64,000 bases of DNA, taken from positions 496,001 to 560,000 of the forward strand of contig JASNYI010000001.1 in the NCBI GenBank assembly GCA_048500275.1, given 5' to 3'. The notes beneath the pieces are model-generated. The model searched no databases, was not told the DNA's origin, and worked only from the letters and a program-made list of their open reading frames with translations. Both the position numbers and the translations under genes were made by a program. This DNA comes from UBA5066 sp048500275 (GTDB lineage: Bacteria; Acidobacteriota; Thermoanaerobaculia; UBA5066). Positions 24,958 through 34,640 of this stretch are shown one piece after another. The first letter of the stretch is position 1, and every line of letters begins with the position of its first letter.

Positions 24958-25463
24958 CCACGCCGCTCGAGACCGCAACCGTCGCGACCCCTTCCGGGGA
25001 CTTCTTCCTCGCGGCCCGGAACGGGGCGCTCGTCGCCGCCGGGTTCGCCGACTTCGCCGGCCGCCTCCTCTCCCGCCTCGAGGCGCGGCTCGGCCCGCTC
25101 GAGCTCCGCGAGTCGCCCGACCCCGCGGGCGCCGTCTCGGCGCTGGGCCGCTATCTCGACGGAGAGCTGGCGGCTCTCGACGGCGTCGCGGTGGACCTCG
25201 GCGGGACCGCGTTCCAGCGGGACGTCTGGGCGGCGCTCCGCGGGATTCCCCCGGGCGTCTCGATCACCTACGCCGAGCTGGCCCGCCGCGTCGGCCGGCC
25301 CCGGGCCGTGAGGGCGGTCGGCGGCGCGAACGCCGCGAACCCGGTGTCTCTCTTCGTGCCCTGCCACAGGGTCGTCGGCAGCGACGGCCTGCGCGGCTAC
25401 GGCGGAGGGGTGCCGCGCAAGGAGTGGCTCCTCGCGCACGAGGGGGCGGCGGCGCCCGCCTGA
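24954..25463 (+). CDS. ogt: Methylated-DNA-[protein]-cysteine S-methyltransferase
   Basis: 169 residues, overlapping the ada-alkA gene by 4 nt (ATGA). The active site is LFVPCHRVVGSDG with the alkyl-accepting Cys; upstream are the DNA-recognition helix region FQRDVWAALRGIPPG, SITYAELARRVG and the Asn hinge AVGGANAANP. It removes O6-alkyl groups from guanine in a suicidal transfer. Together with the upstream protein it reconstitutes the domains of E. coli Ada plus AlkA in one operon. Confidence 0.93.
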   Translation: MTTPLETATVATPSGDFFLAARNGALVAAGFADFAGRLLSRLEARLGPLELRESPDPAGAVSALGRYLDGELAALDGVAVDLGGTAFQRDVWAALRGIPPGVSITYAELARRVGRPRAVRAVGGANAANPVSLFVPCHRVVGSDGLRGYGGGVPRKEWLLAHEGAAAPA

Positions 25464-25494
25464 GGACGGGCGCGGGGCGCGCCGCCCGGGCGCG

Positions 25495-26028
25495 TCAGCC
25501 GGGGCAGCCGGAGGCGCTCCAGATCCGCCTGAGCTGCGCGTCGTGGTGCCGCGCGTGCTCGTCGAGGAAGGTGAGCGTCCCCGCGGCGTCGAGCGGACCG
25601 CCGATCGGGTGACGGAAGAAGAGGGCGTCGAGGCGCTCGTCGGGCAGGCCGGCGAGCGTCTCCCGAAGGCCCCCGCGCACGGCTCGCCAGCGCGTCTCGA
25701 GCTCGGGGAGCGGGAACGTCTCCGCGGGGACGACCTGCGGCGCCGGGGCCCCGAAGCGCGCCGGGGACCTCAGGACGAGGACGAGGAAGGCGAGCTTGGC
25801 GCGGTCGAGGAGGCCGACGGGCTGCGGCGGACCCTGCAGCTTCTTTCGCGCGTAGCCGAGGACCCCCTCCTCCACGAGGACGAGGTGCTGGACCACGTCC
25901 AGCGCGCACCAGCCCTTCCCTTCCGGGCGGAAAGCGAGCCGCTCGGCGCTCTCGATGGCGAGGGCGCCCAGGAGGGCGTCCTTCCAGTCGTCCATGTCGT
26001 CGAGACGCCGTTCGAGTCCCTTCTGCAT
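25495..26028 (-). CDS. DinB-like (DinB_2) four-helix metalloprotein
   Basis: 177 residues from the ATG at 26028, preceded by GGGAG. The pattern of a helical bundle with WCALDVVQHLVLVEE (first His) and FLDEHARHHDAQLRRIW (two further His) fits the DinB/YfiT superfamily metal site. Many members are thiol-dependent transferases using bacillithiol or mycothiol; the partner here is unknown. Downstream of lon on the same strand, 38 nt apart. Confidence 0.7.
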   Translation of the reverse strand: MQKGLERRLDDMDDWKDALLGALAIESAERLAFRPEGKGWCALDVVQHLVLVEEGVLGYARKKLQGPPQPVGLLDRAKLAFLVLVLRSPARFGAPAPQVVPAETFPLPELETRWRAVRGGLRETLAGLPDERLDALFFRHPIGGPLDAAGTLTFLDEHARHHDAQLRRIWSASGCPG

Positions 26029-26066
26029 GGCGCGGAGTCTCCCACGGAAGCCCCGCGCCCTGCCCG

Positions 26067-28577
26067 TCAGTGCGCCGCCGGCGTCTCCTTCCCGCCGCTC
26101 GGGGCCTCTTCGCCGAAGAGGAGCTGCCCCCTCTCGATGCGGCCCCGGAGCGAGACGGCGAGGGCTTCGCCCAGGTCCTGCACCGCGACGACCTCGAGGC
26201 TCTCGCGGACCTCCTGGGGCAGGTCGTCGAGGTCGGGGACGTTGTCCTTCGGGAGGACGATGGTCCGGATCCCCGCGCGGACCGCGCCGAGGAGCTTCTC
26301 CTTCACGCCGCCGATCGGCAGGACCCGCCCCGAGAGCGTCACCTCGCCCGTCATCGCCACGTCGCGCCGGCAGGGGCGCTTCGAGAGGGCCGAGACGAGC
26401 GCCGAGGCCATCGCGACGCCCGCCGAGGGGCCGTCCTTCGGGATCGCCCCCGCGGGGACGTGGATGTGCAGGTCGCGCTCGAAGGCCGTGTCGTCGATCC
26501 CGAGGAGCGGGGCGTGCGAGCGGGCGAACGTCCACGCCGCGCGGGCCGATTCCTTCATGACGTCGCCGAGCTGGCCGGTCAGGAGGACCTCCCCCTTCCC
26601 TCGCATCAGCGCCGCCTCGATGAACATGATGTCGCCCCCCGCGGGGGTGTAGTACATCCCGGTCGCGAGCCCGACCTGGTCCTCGAGGACCATCTTCTCG
26701 GGCTGGATCTTCTTCTTCCCGAGGAGCGCGGCGACGTCGGGGGCGTCGACGACGAGCGTCTCGACCTCGCCCGCGGCGATCCGCCGCGCGACCTTGCGGC
26801 CCAGCTTGCCGAGCTCGCGCTCGAGCTGCCTCACGCCCGCCTCGCGGGTGTAGGAAGAGATGACCTCGGCGAGCGCGGCGTCGGTCACCTCGAGCTGCCC
26901 GGCGGTGAGGCCGTTCTCGGCGACCTGCCTCGGGAGGAGGTAGTTCCGCGCGATCAGCGTCTTCTCGCGCTCCGTGTAGCCCGAGAACTCGATCACCTCG
27001 AGGCGGTCGAGGAGCGGGCCGGGAATCGACTGTACGAAGTTCGCCGTCGCGATGAAGAGGACCTCCGAGAGGTCGTAGGGGACGTTGAGGTAGTGGTCGG
27101 TGAAGCTGTCGTTCTGGGCCGGGTCGAGGACCTCGAGGAGCGCCGAGGCCGGATCGCCCTGGAACGACACGCCGAGCTTGTCGACCTCGTCGAGGAGGAA
27201 GACCGGGTTCTTCGTCCCCGCCTGCCGCATCCCCTGGACGATCCGGCCGGGCATCGCGCCGACGTACGTCCTCCTGTGGCCGCGGATATCGGCCTCGTCG
27301 CGGGCGCCCCCGAGCGAGATCCGCACGTACTTTCGCCCGAGGGCGCGCGCGATCGACTTGGCGATCGAGGTCTTGCCAACGCCTGGAGGCCCGGCGAAAA
27401 GGAGGATTCGGCCCCGGTTCGGCTGCTTCTTCTCCGCAGCCTCCTTCGACGGAGCCTCCGGCGACGCTCCGGGAGACGCCGTCTCTCCCGCCGCGACCTC
27501 GCCCTTCTCCCCGCCCTCGGCGGGCACCGCGGCTTCCGCCGGCTTGCGGCCGAGGAGCTGGCGGACCGCAAGGAACTCGAGGATCCGGTCCTTCACGTCC
27601 TTCAGCGCGTAGTGGTCCTCGTCCAGGATCCGCTCGGCCTCGACGACGTCGAGGTGCTCCTCGCTACGGGCCGACCAGGGGAGCTCGGCGACGAGCTCGA
27701 GGTAGTTGCGGAGGACCTGTGCCTCCATCGACTCGCGGGAGAGGCGGTGGAGCTTCTTCCACTCGCGGTCGATCTCCTTGCGGACCTCCTCCGTCAGCAC
27801 GAGCGCGTCGAGCTTCTCCTTGAGCCCCTTCAGGTCGTCGCCCTCGTCCTCCCCCTCTCCCAGCTCCTTCTGGATCGCCTTGAGCTGCTGCCGGAGGAAC
27901 ATCTCGCGCTGCCGGTCGCCCAGCTCCTCCTGGACCTTCGACTTGATCTCCTCCTGCGCGTCGAGGACGTCGATCTGCCGCTGGACGTGGACCAGCGTCC
28001 GCCGCACGCGGTCCTCGACGGAGAGCGTCTCGAGGAGGAGCTGCCGTTCGGCGGTCGGGATGTCGATGTAGCCGGCGACGAGATCGGCGAGCCGGCCGGG
28101 GTCGTCGGCCTCGGAGAGGACGTTCGCGACGGCCTCGTCGGGGAGGCCGAGCTTCCTCGCCAGCTCCGCCGACCGTTCCTTCAGCTCCTTCAGGAGCGCG
28201 ACGAACGCCGTGTTCGCCACGTCGAGCGGCGCCATCTCCGACGCCTCGACGACGACCGCCTCGAGGCGGCCGTCCTTCTCCTGGATCCGCATCGCGATCC
28301 CGCGTGACTTCCCCTGGAGGAGGAGCCGCGCGCCTCCTACGCCGCGCTGGATCGGCCCGATCGAGGCGATCGTCCCCACCGTGTGGAGGAGCTCGGGAGT
28401 CACGGCCTCGACGTCCTGCCGCTGCGTGAGCGCAAAGACGAGCTGCTCCGGGCTCTTCATCGCCGTCTCGATGGCGTGAAGGGTGCCGGGGCGGCCGGCG
28501 GCAATCGGGAAGCTGACCCCCGGAAAGAGGACGGCGTTACGAAGAGGGATGACCGGGAGAGTCTGGGACGGCTGCAT
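26067..28577 (-). CDS. lon: ATP-dependent Lon protease (LonA type)
   Basis: 836 residues. N-terminal substrate-binding LON domain (about 5-200), coiled coil 200-290, AAA+ module with Walker A GPPGVGKT (396-403) and Walker B VFLLDEVDKL, and a C-terminal Ser/Lys protease domain with Ser718 in PKDGPSAG and Lys761 in GGVKEK. It degrades misfolded and regulatory proteins in the cytoplasm. Unusual: about 44 Ala/Glu/Pro-rich residues (344-387) are inserted between the helical arm and Walker A, where E. coli Lon has only a short linker. GAAAGG ribosome site, good promoter upstream; no CIRCE. Confidence 0.96.
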   Translation of the reverse strand: MQPSQTLPVIPLRNAVLFPGVSFPIAAGRPGTLHAIETAMKSPEQLVFALTQRQDVEAVTPELLHTVGTIASIGPIQRGVGGARLLLQGKSRGIAMRIQEKDGRLEAVVVEASEMAPLDVANTAFVALLKELKERSAELARKLGLPDEAVANVLSEADDPGRLADLVAGYIDIPTAERQLLLETLSVEDRVRRTLVHVQRQIDVLDAQEEIKSKVQEELGDRQREMFLRQQLKAIQKELGEGEDEGDDLKGLKEKLDALVLTEEVRKEIDREWKKLHRLSRESMEAQVLRNYLELVAELPWSARSEEHLDVVEAERILDEDHYALKDVKDRILEFLAVRQLLGRKPAEAAVPAEGGEKGEVAAGETASPGASPEAPSKEAAEKKQPNRGRILLFAGPPGVGKTSIAKSIARALGRKYVRISLGGARDEADIRGHRRTYVGAMPGRIVQGMRQAGTKNPVFLLDEVDKLGVSFQGDPASALLEVLDPAQNDSFTDHYLNVPYDLSEVLFIATANFVQSIPGPLLDRLEVIEFSGYTEREKTLIARNYLLPRQVAENGLTAGQLEVTDAALAEVISSYTREAGVRQLERELGKLGRKVARRIAAGEVETLVVDAPDVAALLGKKKIQPEKMVLEDQVGLATGMYYTPAGGDIMFIEAALMRGKGEVLLTGQLGDVMKESARAAWTFARSHAPLLGIDDTAFERDLHIHVPAGAIPKDGPSAGVAMASALVSALSKRPCRRDVAMTGEVTLSGRVLPIGGVKEKLLGAVRAGIRTIVLPKDNVPDLDDLPQEVRESLEVVAVQDLGEALAVSLRGRIERGQLLFGEEAPSGGKETPAAH

Positions 28578-28620
28578 CTTGACCTTTCGAACCGATCTAA
28601 CGCATCGGACTAAAGCTTGA

Positions 28621-28649
28621 AGATTAGCGCAAGTGGCTTAGATTTTCAA
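28621..28649 (-). promoter_or_regulatory. Sigma-70-type promoter of lon
   Basis: TTGAAA (28644-28649) and TAATCT (28621-28626) with a 17-bp spacer on the minus strand, in a locally AT-rich patch 44 nt upstream of the lon start codon. Expected transcript start near 28614. Confidence 0.65.
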
Positions 28650-28738
28650 AGGACGGGGAAACTCGGACCGTCTCCCGCGAAGTCGGTGGTGTTTCTCGGA
28701 ACCCCTCCGGCTTCGTCGGGCCCCTCGTACAACCTCTT

Positions 28739-29125
28739 CTACGGCTCGCGGGATTCCCTGGAGGTGGCAAGGGCCCCCTCCGCAGCCTCGCGAAAGGCCC
28801 GGGAGACCCCGCCGACACCCAGCTTGACGCCGCCGAAGACGCGGGAGACGAGGAGCCCCCCCTCCAGATCCTCCCGCCGGAGGAGCTCGAGGAGGAGCCG
28901 GCCCGGGTGCCCCACCTCTCCGTCGTCCTTCGACTTCTCGACGAGTGCACCGGAGGCGTCGCGCCCGCGGAAGGCCCAGCAGTGGTGGTTCGCCTTCCGG
29001 TGCTCCCCCTTCGCGGCCTTCACCGCGGCGAGGACGTCTTCCTCGCTCCCGGCCGGGAAGACGACGGCGAAGAAGCGCGACCGCTCGACGGTGGCCTTGA
29101 AGGACGCGACGCGGTGGACCCTCAC
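28739..29125 (-). CDS. YigZ/IMPACT (UPF0029) family protein, single domain
   Basis: 128 residues from a GTG start. The family core is plain: ERSRFFAVVFPAGSEEDVL, HRKANHHCWAFRG, SKDDGEVGHPGRLLLELL and LVSRVFGGVKLGVGGVSRAF. The usual sDDGEPxGTAG motif is changed to KDDGEVGHPG, which may alter the conserved site. Longer YigZ proteins carry a second C-terminal domain that is absent here. IMPACT-like proteins are linked to translation control; the bacterial role is unclear. Upstream of lon on the same strand. Confidence 0.85.
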   Translation of the reverse strand: MRVHRVASFKATVERSRFFAVVFPAGSEEDVLAAVKAAKGEHRKANHHCWAFRGRDASGALVEKSKDDGEVGHPGRLLLELLRREDLEGGLLVSRVFGGVKLGVGGVSRAFREAAEGALATSRESREP

Positions 29126-29180
29126 GCTCCGACGTTAGCAGGCACACCCCGTCTGGTGTAATCGCGGCCAGGAGGCCGAC

Positions 29181-29810
29181 CTGAGCACGAACCCCGCTTC
29201 CCCTCGGCGCGAGCCGCTCCTGCTTCTCGCCCTGGCGCTCGCCGCGCTCGTCGTTTCGGGCGTCGGCCCGAAGGACCGACTCACCTGGCTCCTCGAGGTG
29301 GCGCCGGTCCTGATCGGCGCACCGCTCCTCGTCGTCACCGCGCGGCGCTTCCCGATGACGCCGCTTCTCTACCGGCTGCTGTTCGTCCACGCCCTGATCC
29401 TCGTCCTCGGCGGCCACTACACCTACGCCGAGGTCCCGCTCGGCGAGTGGGCGAAGGAGACGTTCGGCTTCGCGAGGAACCACTACGACCGCCTCGGGCA
29501 CCTGGCGCAAGGGTTCGTGCCCGCCATCCTGGCCCGCGAGATCCTCCTGAGGAAGAGCCCCCTGCGCCAGGGGGGCTGGCTCTTCTGCCTGACGACGTCC
29601 GTCTGCCTCGCCTTCAGCGCGTTCTACGAGCTGATCGAGTGGGCGACGGCGCTCCTCTCGGGCGAGGCGGCCACCGCGTTCCTCGGAACGCAGGGAGACG
29701 TGTGGGACACGCAGTGGGACATGTTCCTCGCCCTCTGCGGCGCCCTGCTCGCCCAGGCCCTCCTCGCCCGCGTCCACGACCGTCAGCTCGCGCGACACGC
29801 CCTGCGCTGA
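29181..29810 (+). CDS. DUF2238/YjdF-like integral membrane protein, apparent CTG start
   Basis: 209 residues if started at CTG 29181, which lies 5 nt after a perfect AGGAGG. The first in-frame GTG (29298) would cut off the first membrane segment (EPLLLLALALAALVVSG) and the PKDRLTWLLEVAPVL segment that is conserved in this family. Five to six membrane helices; family motifs include LGGHYTYAEVPLGEW, ARNHYDRLGHLAQGF, FSAFYELIEWATALL and FLGTQGDVWDTQWDM, with conserved His, Glu and Asp residues near the membrane. Function unknown. Confidence 0.8.
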   Translation: MSTNPASPRREPLLLLALALAALVVSGVGPKDRLTWLLEVAPVLIGAPLLVVTARRFPMTPLLYRLLFVHALILVLGGHYTYAEVPLGEWAKETFGFARNHYDRLGHLAQGFVPAILAREILLRKSPLRQGGWLFCLTTSVCLAFSAFYELIEWATALLSGEAATAFLGTQGDVWDTQWDMFLALCGALLAQALLARVHDRQLARHALR

Positions 29811-29917
29811 CGGCCCGAATCGAGATCCTCCTCCTGGCCGGGACCCGTCGCCCCGCGCCCGGTGCGACTCCCGGTTCCGGAATCGTCGCGAACCGTCCAC
29901 CGGCGGTCCCACGTGAA

Positions 29918-29947
29918 ACGGCCCGGCTTCGCGAGAAGCCGGGCCGT
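29918..29947 (-). terminator. Strong hairpin between DUF2238 and groEL genes
   Basis: A perfect 13-bp stem (ACGGCCCGGCTTC with its complement) closed by a 4-nt loop. On the minus strand it is followed by TTTCAC, so it probably ends the groESL transcript; it may act on the convergent DUF2238 transcript as well. Confidence 0.7.
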
Positions 29948-29991
29948 CGGGTCTGCCTGTGAATCCTGGGCTTTCCTCCCGAGGAGGGGGT

Positions 29992-30023
29992 CCGGGGGAA
30001 TCCCGCTCGGCGGGTTCCCCCGG
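29992..30023 (-). terminator. Hairpin directly after groEL
   Basis: CCGGGGGAA-T-CCCGC pairs with GCGGGTTCCCCCGG (14 bp with one bulged T, 3-nt loop), 6 nt after the groEL stop codon. No T run; likely a first, mRNA-stabilising or pausing hairpin in tandem with the one at 29918-29947. Confidence 0.55.
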
Positions 30024-30029
30024 TTCACT

Positions 30030-31664
<1,635 letters not shown>

Positions 31665-31679
31665 TTCTCTAACCTCGCC

Positions 31680-31973
31680 TTACTTCTCGTCGACGATGGC
31701 CAGGACCTCGTCCTCGCGGAGGATGAGGAGCTCCTGGTCGTCGATCTTGATCTCGGTGCCGGCGTACTTGCCGATGAGAATCCGGTCGCCCGCCTTGACG
31801 GTGAGGGCCACGCGCTTGCCGTTGTCGTCGAACTTGCCGTCGCCGACGGCCTCGACCGTGGCCTCCATCGGCTTCTCCTTGGCGGTGTCGGGGATGATGA
31901 TCCCGCCGCGGACCTGCTCCTTGGCTTCGACCCTCTTGACGAGGATCCGGTCGTAAAGGGGACGGATCTTCAT
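31680..31973 (-). CDS. groES: Co-chaperonin GroES (10 kDa)
   Basis: 97 residues from ATG 31973, preceded by AAGGAG at 6 nt. Starts MKIRPLYDRILVKRVEAKEQ, with the mobile loop RGGIIIPDTAKEKPMEATV and the roof/barrel motif VKAGDRILIGKYAGTEIK. It caps the GroEL cavity. First gene of the groESL operon. Confidence 0.98.
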   Translation of the reverse strand: MKIRPLYDRILVKRVEAKEQVRGGIIIPDTAKEKPMEATVEAVGDGKFDDNGKRVALTVKAGDRILIGKYAGTEIKIDDQELLILREDEVLAIVDEK

Positions 31974-32041
31974 TGCGATCTCCTTCTCGGGTTTTGGTTT
32001 ATCGGGGCGTTTCGCCCCTGTTGGGGTCCTAGCGACGCTCG

Positions 32042-32068
32042 TTGGCACTCGCGGGCGGCGAGTGCCAA
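32042..32068 (-). promoter_or_regulatory. CIRCE element (HrcA operator) of groESL
   Basis: TTGGCACTC-N9-GAGTGCCAA, a perfect 9-bp inverted repeat. The consensus is TTAGCACTC-N9-GAGTGCTAA; the A/T pair at position 3 is replaced symmetrically by G/C. It lies at the expected transcript start, so HrcA binding would block the promoter until heat shock. hrcA itself is not in the window. Confidence 0.92.
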
Positions 32069-32071
32069 GAA

Positions 32072-32098
32072 CTTATAACCTGCGTGCGTCCTTGTCAA
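32072..32098 (-). promoter_or_regulatory. Promoter of groESL
   Basis: Consensus TTGACA (32093-32098) and TATAAG (32072-32077) on the minus strand, spacer 15 bp, immediately upstream of CIRCE. The short spacer is suboptimal; an alternative -10 (TAAGTT, 32070-32075) would give 17 bp. Confidence 0.65.
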
Positions 32099-32143
32099 GG
32101 GCGGAAGAATCGGCCCTCGGAAGGCCCGCCAGGATCCGGGCCC

Positions 32144-33301
32144 CTACTCTCTCGAGAACTGGGCCAGGTGATAGGCGAGAAACGCCTTCTGGGACGCCGC
32201 GAGCTCCGGAAACACCGGCAAGGCAAGGGTTTCCATCGCCGCCCGCTCGGCCTCCGGGAAATCCCCGGGCTTCCCGCCGAGGTCCGCGAAGCACTCCTGA
32301 AGGTGGAGCGGAACCGGGTAGTAGACGGCGTGCCCTATCTTCAGCTGCGCGAGGCGCTCTTTCAGCTCGTCCCGACGGCCGCGGGCCACCCGGACGACGA
32401 ACTGGTTGTAGACGTGATGCCGGCCGGGCACCTCGCGGGGGAACTCGATGCCCCCTTCGCCGAAGGTCCGGCCGCCGTGCTCGAGGTAGCGCCGCTCGAT
32501 CTCGGCGGCGTTCTGCCTCCGCCCCTCGGCCCACGAGTCGAGGTGCGGCAGCTTCACGTGGAGGACGACCGCCTGGAGCGCGTCGAGGCGGAAGTTCCCG
32601 CCGACGAGCTTGTGGTGGTAGCGGCTCGTCTCGCCGTGCATCCGGAGTGCCCGCAGCGTCGCGGCGTGCCCGTCGTCGTTCGTCGTCACCATGCCGCCGT
32701 CGCCGAAGCCGCCGAGGTTCTTCGACGGGAAGAACGAGAACGCGCCGAAGTCGCCGAGGGCACCCGCCTTCTTCCCTTTGTACGCCGCGCCGAGCGACTG
32801 GCAGGCGTCCTCGATGACCGGGATCCCCTTCGCCTTCGCGACGCCGAGGATCGGGTCCATGTCGGCGCACTGCCCGTAGAGGTGGACCGGCTGGATCGCC
32901 TTCGTCCGAGGCGTGATCACCGCGGCGAGCTTCTCGGGATCGACGTTGCAGGTGACCGGGTCGATGTCGCAGAAGACGGGCCGCGCCCCGAGCCTCACGA
33001 CGGCGCCCGCGCTCGCGAAGAACGTGTAGGGCGAGGTGACGACGTCGTCTCCGGGCCCGATGCCGAGCGCCATCATCGCGGCGAGCTGGGCGTCGGTGCC
33101 GGACGACATGCCGATCGCGTGCTTCACGCCGACGTAGTCCGCGATCGCCTTCTCGAACGCCTCGACTTTCGGGCCGAGGATGAAGCCCTGGCTCTCGAAG
33201 AGCTCGTCCGTCGCCGCGCGAATGTCGTCGCGGAGGGTGGCGTACTGCTTCTTCAGGTCGAGGAGGGGGACGGGGACGGCGAGCGGCATCGTCGGTTCCA
33301 T
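32144..33301 (-). CDS. DegT/DnrJ/EryC1/StrS family PLP-dependent aminotransferase
   Basis: 385 residues. Begins with PVPLLDLKKQYATLRDDI, then the cofactor region MSSGTDAQLAAMMALGIGPGD, the PYTFFASAGAVVRLGA loop, VIEDACQSLGAAYKG and the Schiff-base Lys in FSFFPSKNLGGFGDGG. The C-terminal part has VVLHVKLPHLDSW and PVPLHLQECFADLG. Such enzymes aminate nucleotide-linked keto-sugars for surface polysaccharides or antibiotics. No other sugar-nucleotide genes adjoin it, so its pathway is unknown. Two starts (33301 and 33289) are possible. Confidence 0.9.
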   Translation of the reverse strand: MEPTMPLAVPVPLLDLKKQYATLRDDIRAATDELFESQGFILGPKVEAFEKAIADYVGVKHAIGMSSGTDAQLAAMMALGIGPGDDVVTSPYTFFASAGAVVRLGARPVFCDIDPVTCNVDPEKLAAVITPRTKAIQPVHLYGQCADMDPILGVAKAKGIPVIEDACQSLGAAYKGKKAGALGDFGAFSFFPSKNLGGFGDGGMVTTNDDGHAATLRALRMHGETSRYHHKLVGGNFRLDALQAVVLHVKLPHLDSWAEGRRQNAAEIERRYLEHGGRTFGEGGIEFPREVPGRHHVYNQFVVRVARGRRDELKERLAQLKIGHAVYYPVPLHLQECFADLGGKPGDFPEAERAAMETLALPVFPELAASQKAFLAYHLAQFSRE

Positions 33302-33363
33302 AACGGCCGCGAAGCATACGACGGCCCCCGTCGCCCCGCCTACGGCGGACTGCCCCCGAAGCT

Positions 33364-34074
33364 TCAGCGGATCCAGTGCCGGGCCACGGGGCGGCGGCGG
33401 GGCTTCAGGATCAGGAGCAGGGCGATTCCGGCCGCGAAGCCCCCGACGTGGGCCCACCAGGCTACCCCTCCAGCAGCCGCCCCCGCCTCCCCGGAGACGG
33501 ACAGAGACAGCGTCCCCTGCCAGAACTGGAGGAGGAACCAGAGGAGGAGGAAGAGGAAGGCCGGGACCTCGACGAGGGGAAAGAGGAAGAAGAGCGGCAG
33601 GAGCGTGACGACACGGGCGTGCGGGTAGAGGACGAAGTAGGCGCCGAGGACGCCGGCGATCGCGCCGGAGGCGCCCACCATCGGGACGAGCGACGTCGGG
33701 GCGAGGAGCCCCTGCAGGAGCGCCGCGAGGGCTCCGCTCCCGGCGTAGAAGACGAGATAGCGGCCGTGCCCGAGCGCGTCCTCGACGTTGTCGCCGAAGA
33801 CCCAGAGGAAGAGCATGTTCCCGGCGAGGTGCAGGAATCCGCCGTGGAGGAACATCGAGCTCACGAGGCCGGTCAGGCCGAGCGAGAAGCTCCCCGGCCC
33901 GAGCTCGGCCGGGTGGAAGAGGCGGGCCGGGACGAAACCGAAAGCCTGCACGAGCGCCTCGCCCCGGTTCCCCGCGAGGAGCTGGAGGACGAAGGCGCCG
34001 ACGCAGGCGGCGATGAGGGCGCCGTTGACGATGGGAACGGAGCGGCTCGGGATCGTGTCGCGAAGGGGGATCAA
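33364..34074 (-). CDS. Rhomboid family intramembrane serine protease
   Basis: 236 residues from a TTG start. Rhomboid motifs: conserved loop-1 region with SSMFLHGGFLHLAGNMLFLWVFGD (His and Asn oxyanion residues), catalytic Ser in VGASGAIAGVLGAY and catalytic His in WWAHVGGFAAG; six membrane helices. The TTG gives LIPLRDTIPSR, matching the usual MIPLRDxxPS start of this subfamily; no ATG or GTG lies between it and the first helix, and further upstream the frame is Arg/Pro-rich non-family sequence. It cleaves membrane protein segments; substrate unknown. Confidence 0.88.
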   Translation of the reverse strand: MIPLRDTIPSRSVPIVNGALIAACVGAFVLQLLAGNRGEALVQAFGFVPARLFHPAELGPGSFSLGLTGLVSSMFLHGGFLHLAGNMLFLWVFGDNVEDALGHGRYLVFYAGSGALAALLQGLLAPTSLVPMVGASGAIAGVLGAYFVLYPHARVVTLLPLFFLFPLVEVPAFLFLLLWFLLQFWQGTLSLSVSGEAGAAAGGVAWWAHVGGFAAGIALLLILKPRRRPVARHWIR

Positions 34075-34138
34075 GGTGCGCGGATGATACGGGCGGAAGC
34101 GACGGGCCCTCGCCGGCCGGACTGTGCGCCAAACGAAA

Positions 34139-34160
34139 CGCCCCGGGGAGACCCGGGGCG
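34139..34160 (-). terminator. Intrinsic terminator of the HU gene
   Basis: CGCCCCGGG-GAGA-CCCGGGGCG, a perfect 9-bp stem; on the minus strand it is followed by the T-rich tail TTTCGTTT. It lies 65 nt after the HU stop codon and before the rhomboid gene. Confidence 0.75.
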
Positions 34161-34224
34161 CCGCGGAGAACTCGCCTCCGCGCAGTGGGGCCATGGGGGC
34201 CCCTCGCGTCGGTCGTCGGGGACC

Positions 34225-34512
34225 CTACTTCCGCTTCTTGTTGAGAAGGGTCTTGAGGTCCTTGCCGGCCTTGAACTTGGCGACCTTCGACGCGGCGATC
34301 TTGATCTTCGCCTTCGTCTGCGGGTTGATGCCGACGCGGGCCTTGCGATCGGCCACGCTGAAGATCCCGAGGCCCGGGACGGCGACGCGCTCGCCCTTCT
34401 TCAGGTTGTCGCTGATCGAGTCCACGAAGGCCTCGAACGCGGACGTCGCGTCCTTCTTCGACAGCTCCGTCTGCTTGGAAATCGCCTCGACGATCTCGGC
34501 TTTGCCTGCCAT
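34225..34512 (-). CDS. hup: HU-family histone-like DNA-binding protein
   Basis: 95 residues, with GAGGAGG ribosome site. The N-terminal MAGKAEIVEAISKQTELSKK dimer helices, the VAVPGLGIFSVADRKARVG saddle and the DNA-intercalating arm with the conserved Pro in GINPQTKAKIKI are all HU/IHF family features; C-terminus is Lys-rich. It bends and compacts DNA as a homodimer. Good promoter and intrinsic terminator suggest a strongly expressed monocistronic gene. Confidence 0.95.
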   Translation of the reverse strand: MAGKAEIVEAISKQTELSKKDATSAFEAFVDSISDNLKKGERVAVPGLGIFSVADRKARVGINPQTKAKIKIAASKVAKFKAGKDLKTLLNKKRK

Positions 34513-34595
34513 GTGCGGATTCCTCCTCTTTCTTCTGTTCCGTGCTGTTCCCGGGTTTTCGCCCCGGAAAGCGTCACGATTCGCTGATCGGCGGA

Positions 34596-34624
34596 AATGT
34601 AGGATTCCGCCCGGACCTTGTCAA
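34596..34624 (-). promoter_or_regulatory. Sigma-70 promoter of the HU gene
   Basis: Consensus TTGACA (34619-34624) and TACATT (34596-34601) with a 17-bp spacer on the minus strand. Transcript expected to start near 34589, giving a leader of about 77 nt. Confidence 0.7.
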
Positions 34625-34640
34625 CGAAAAACCCGCTTGT

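Noticed and set aside
28639..28650. GATTTTC similarity to the repeat upstream of lon
   Set aside because: The GGGGTCAGG half is absent; these bases are part of the lon promoter.
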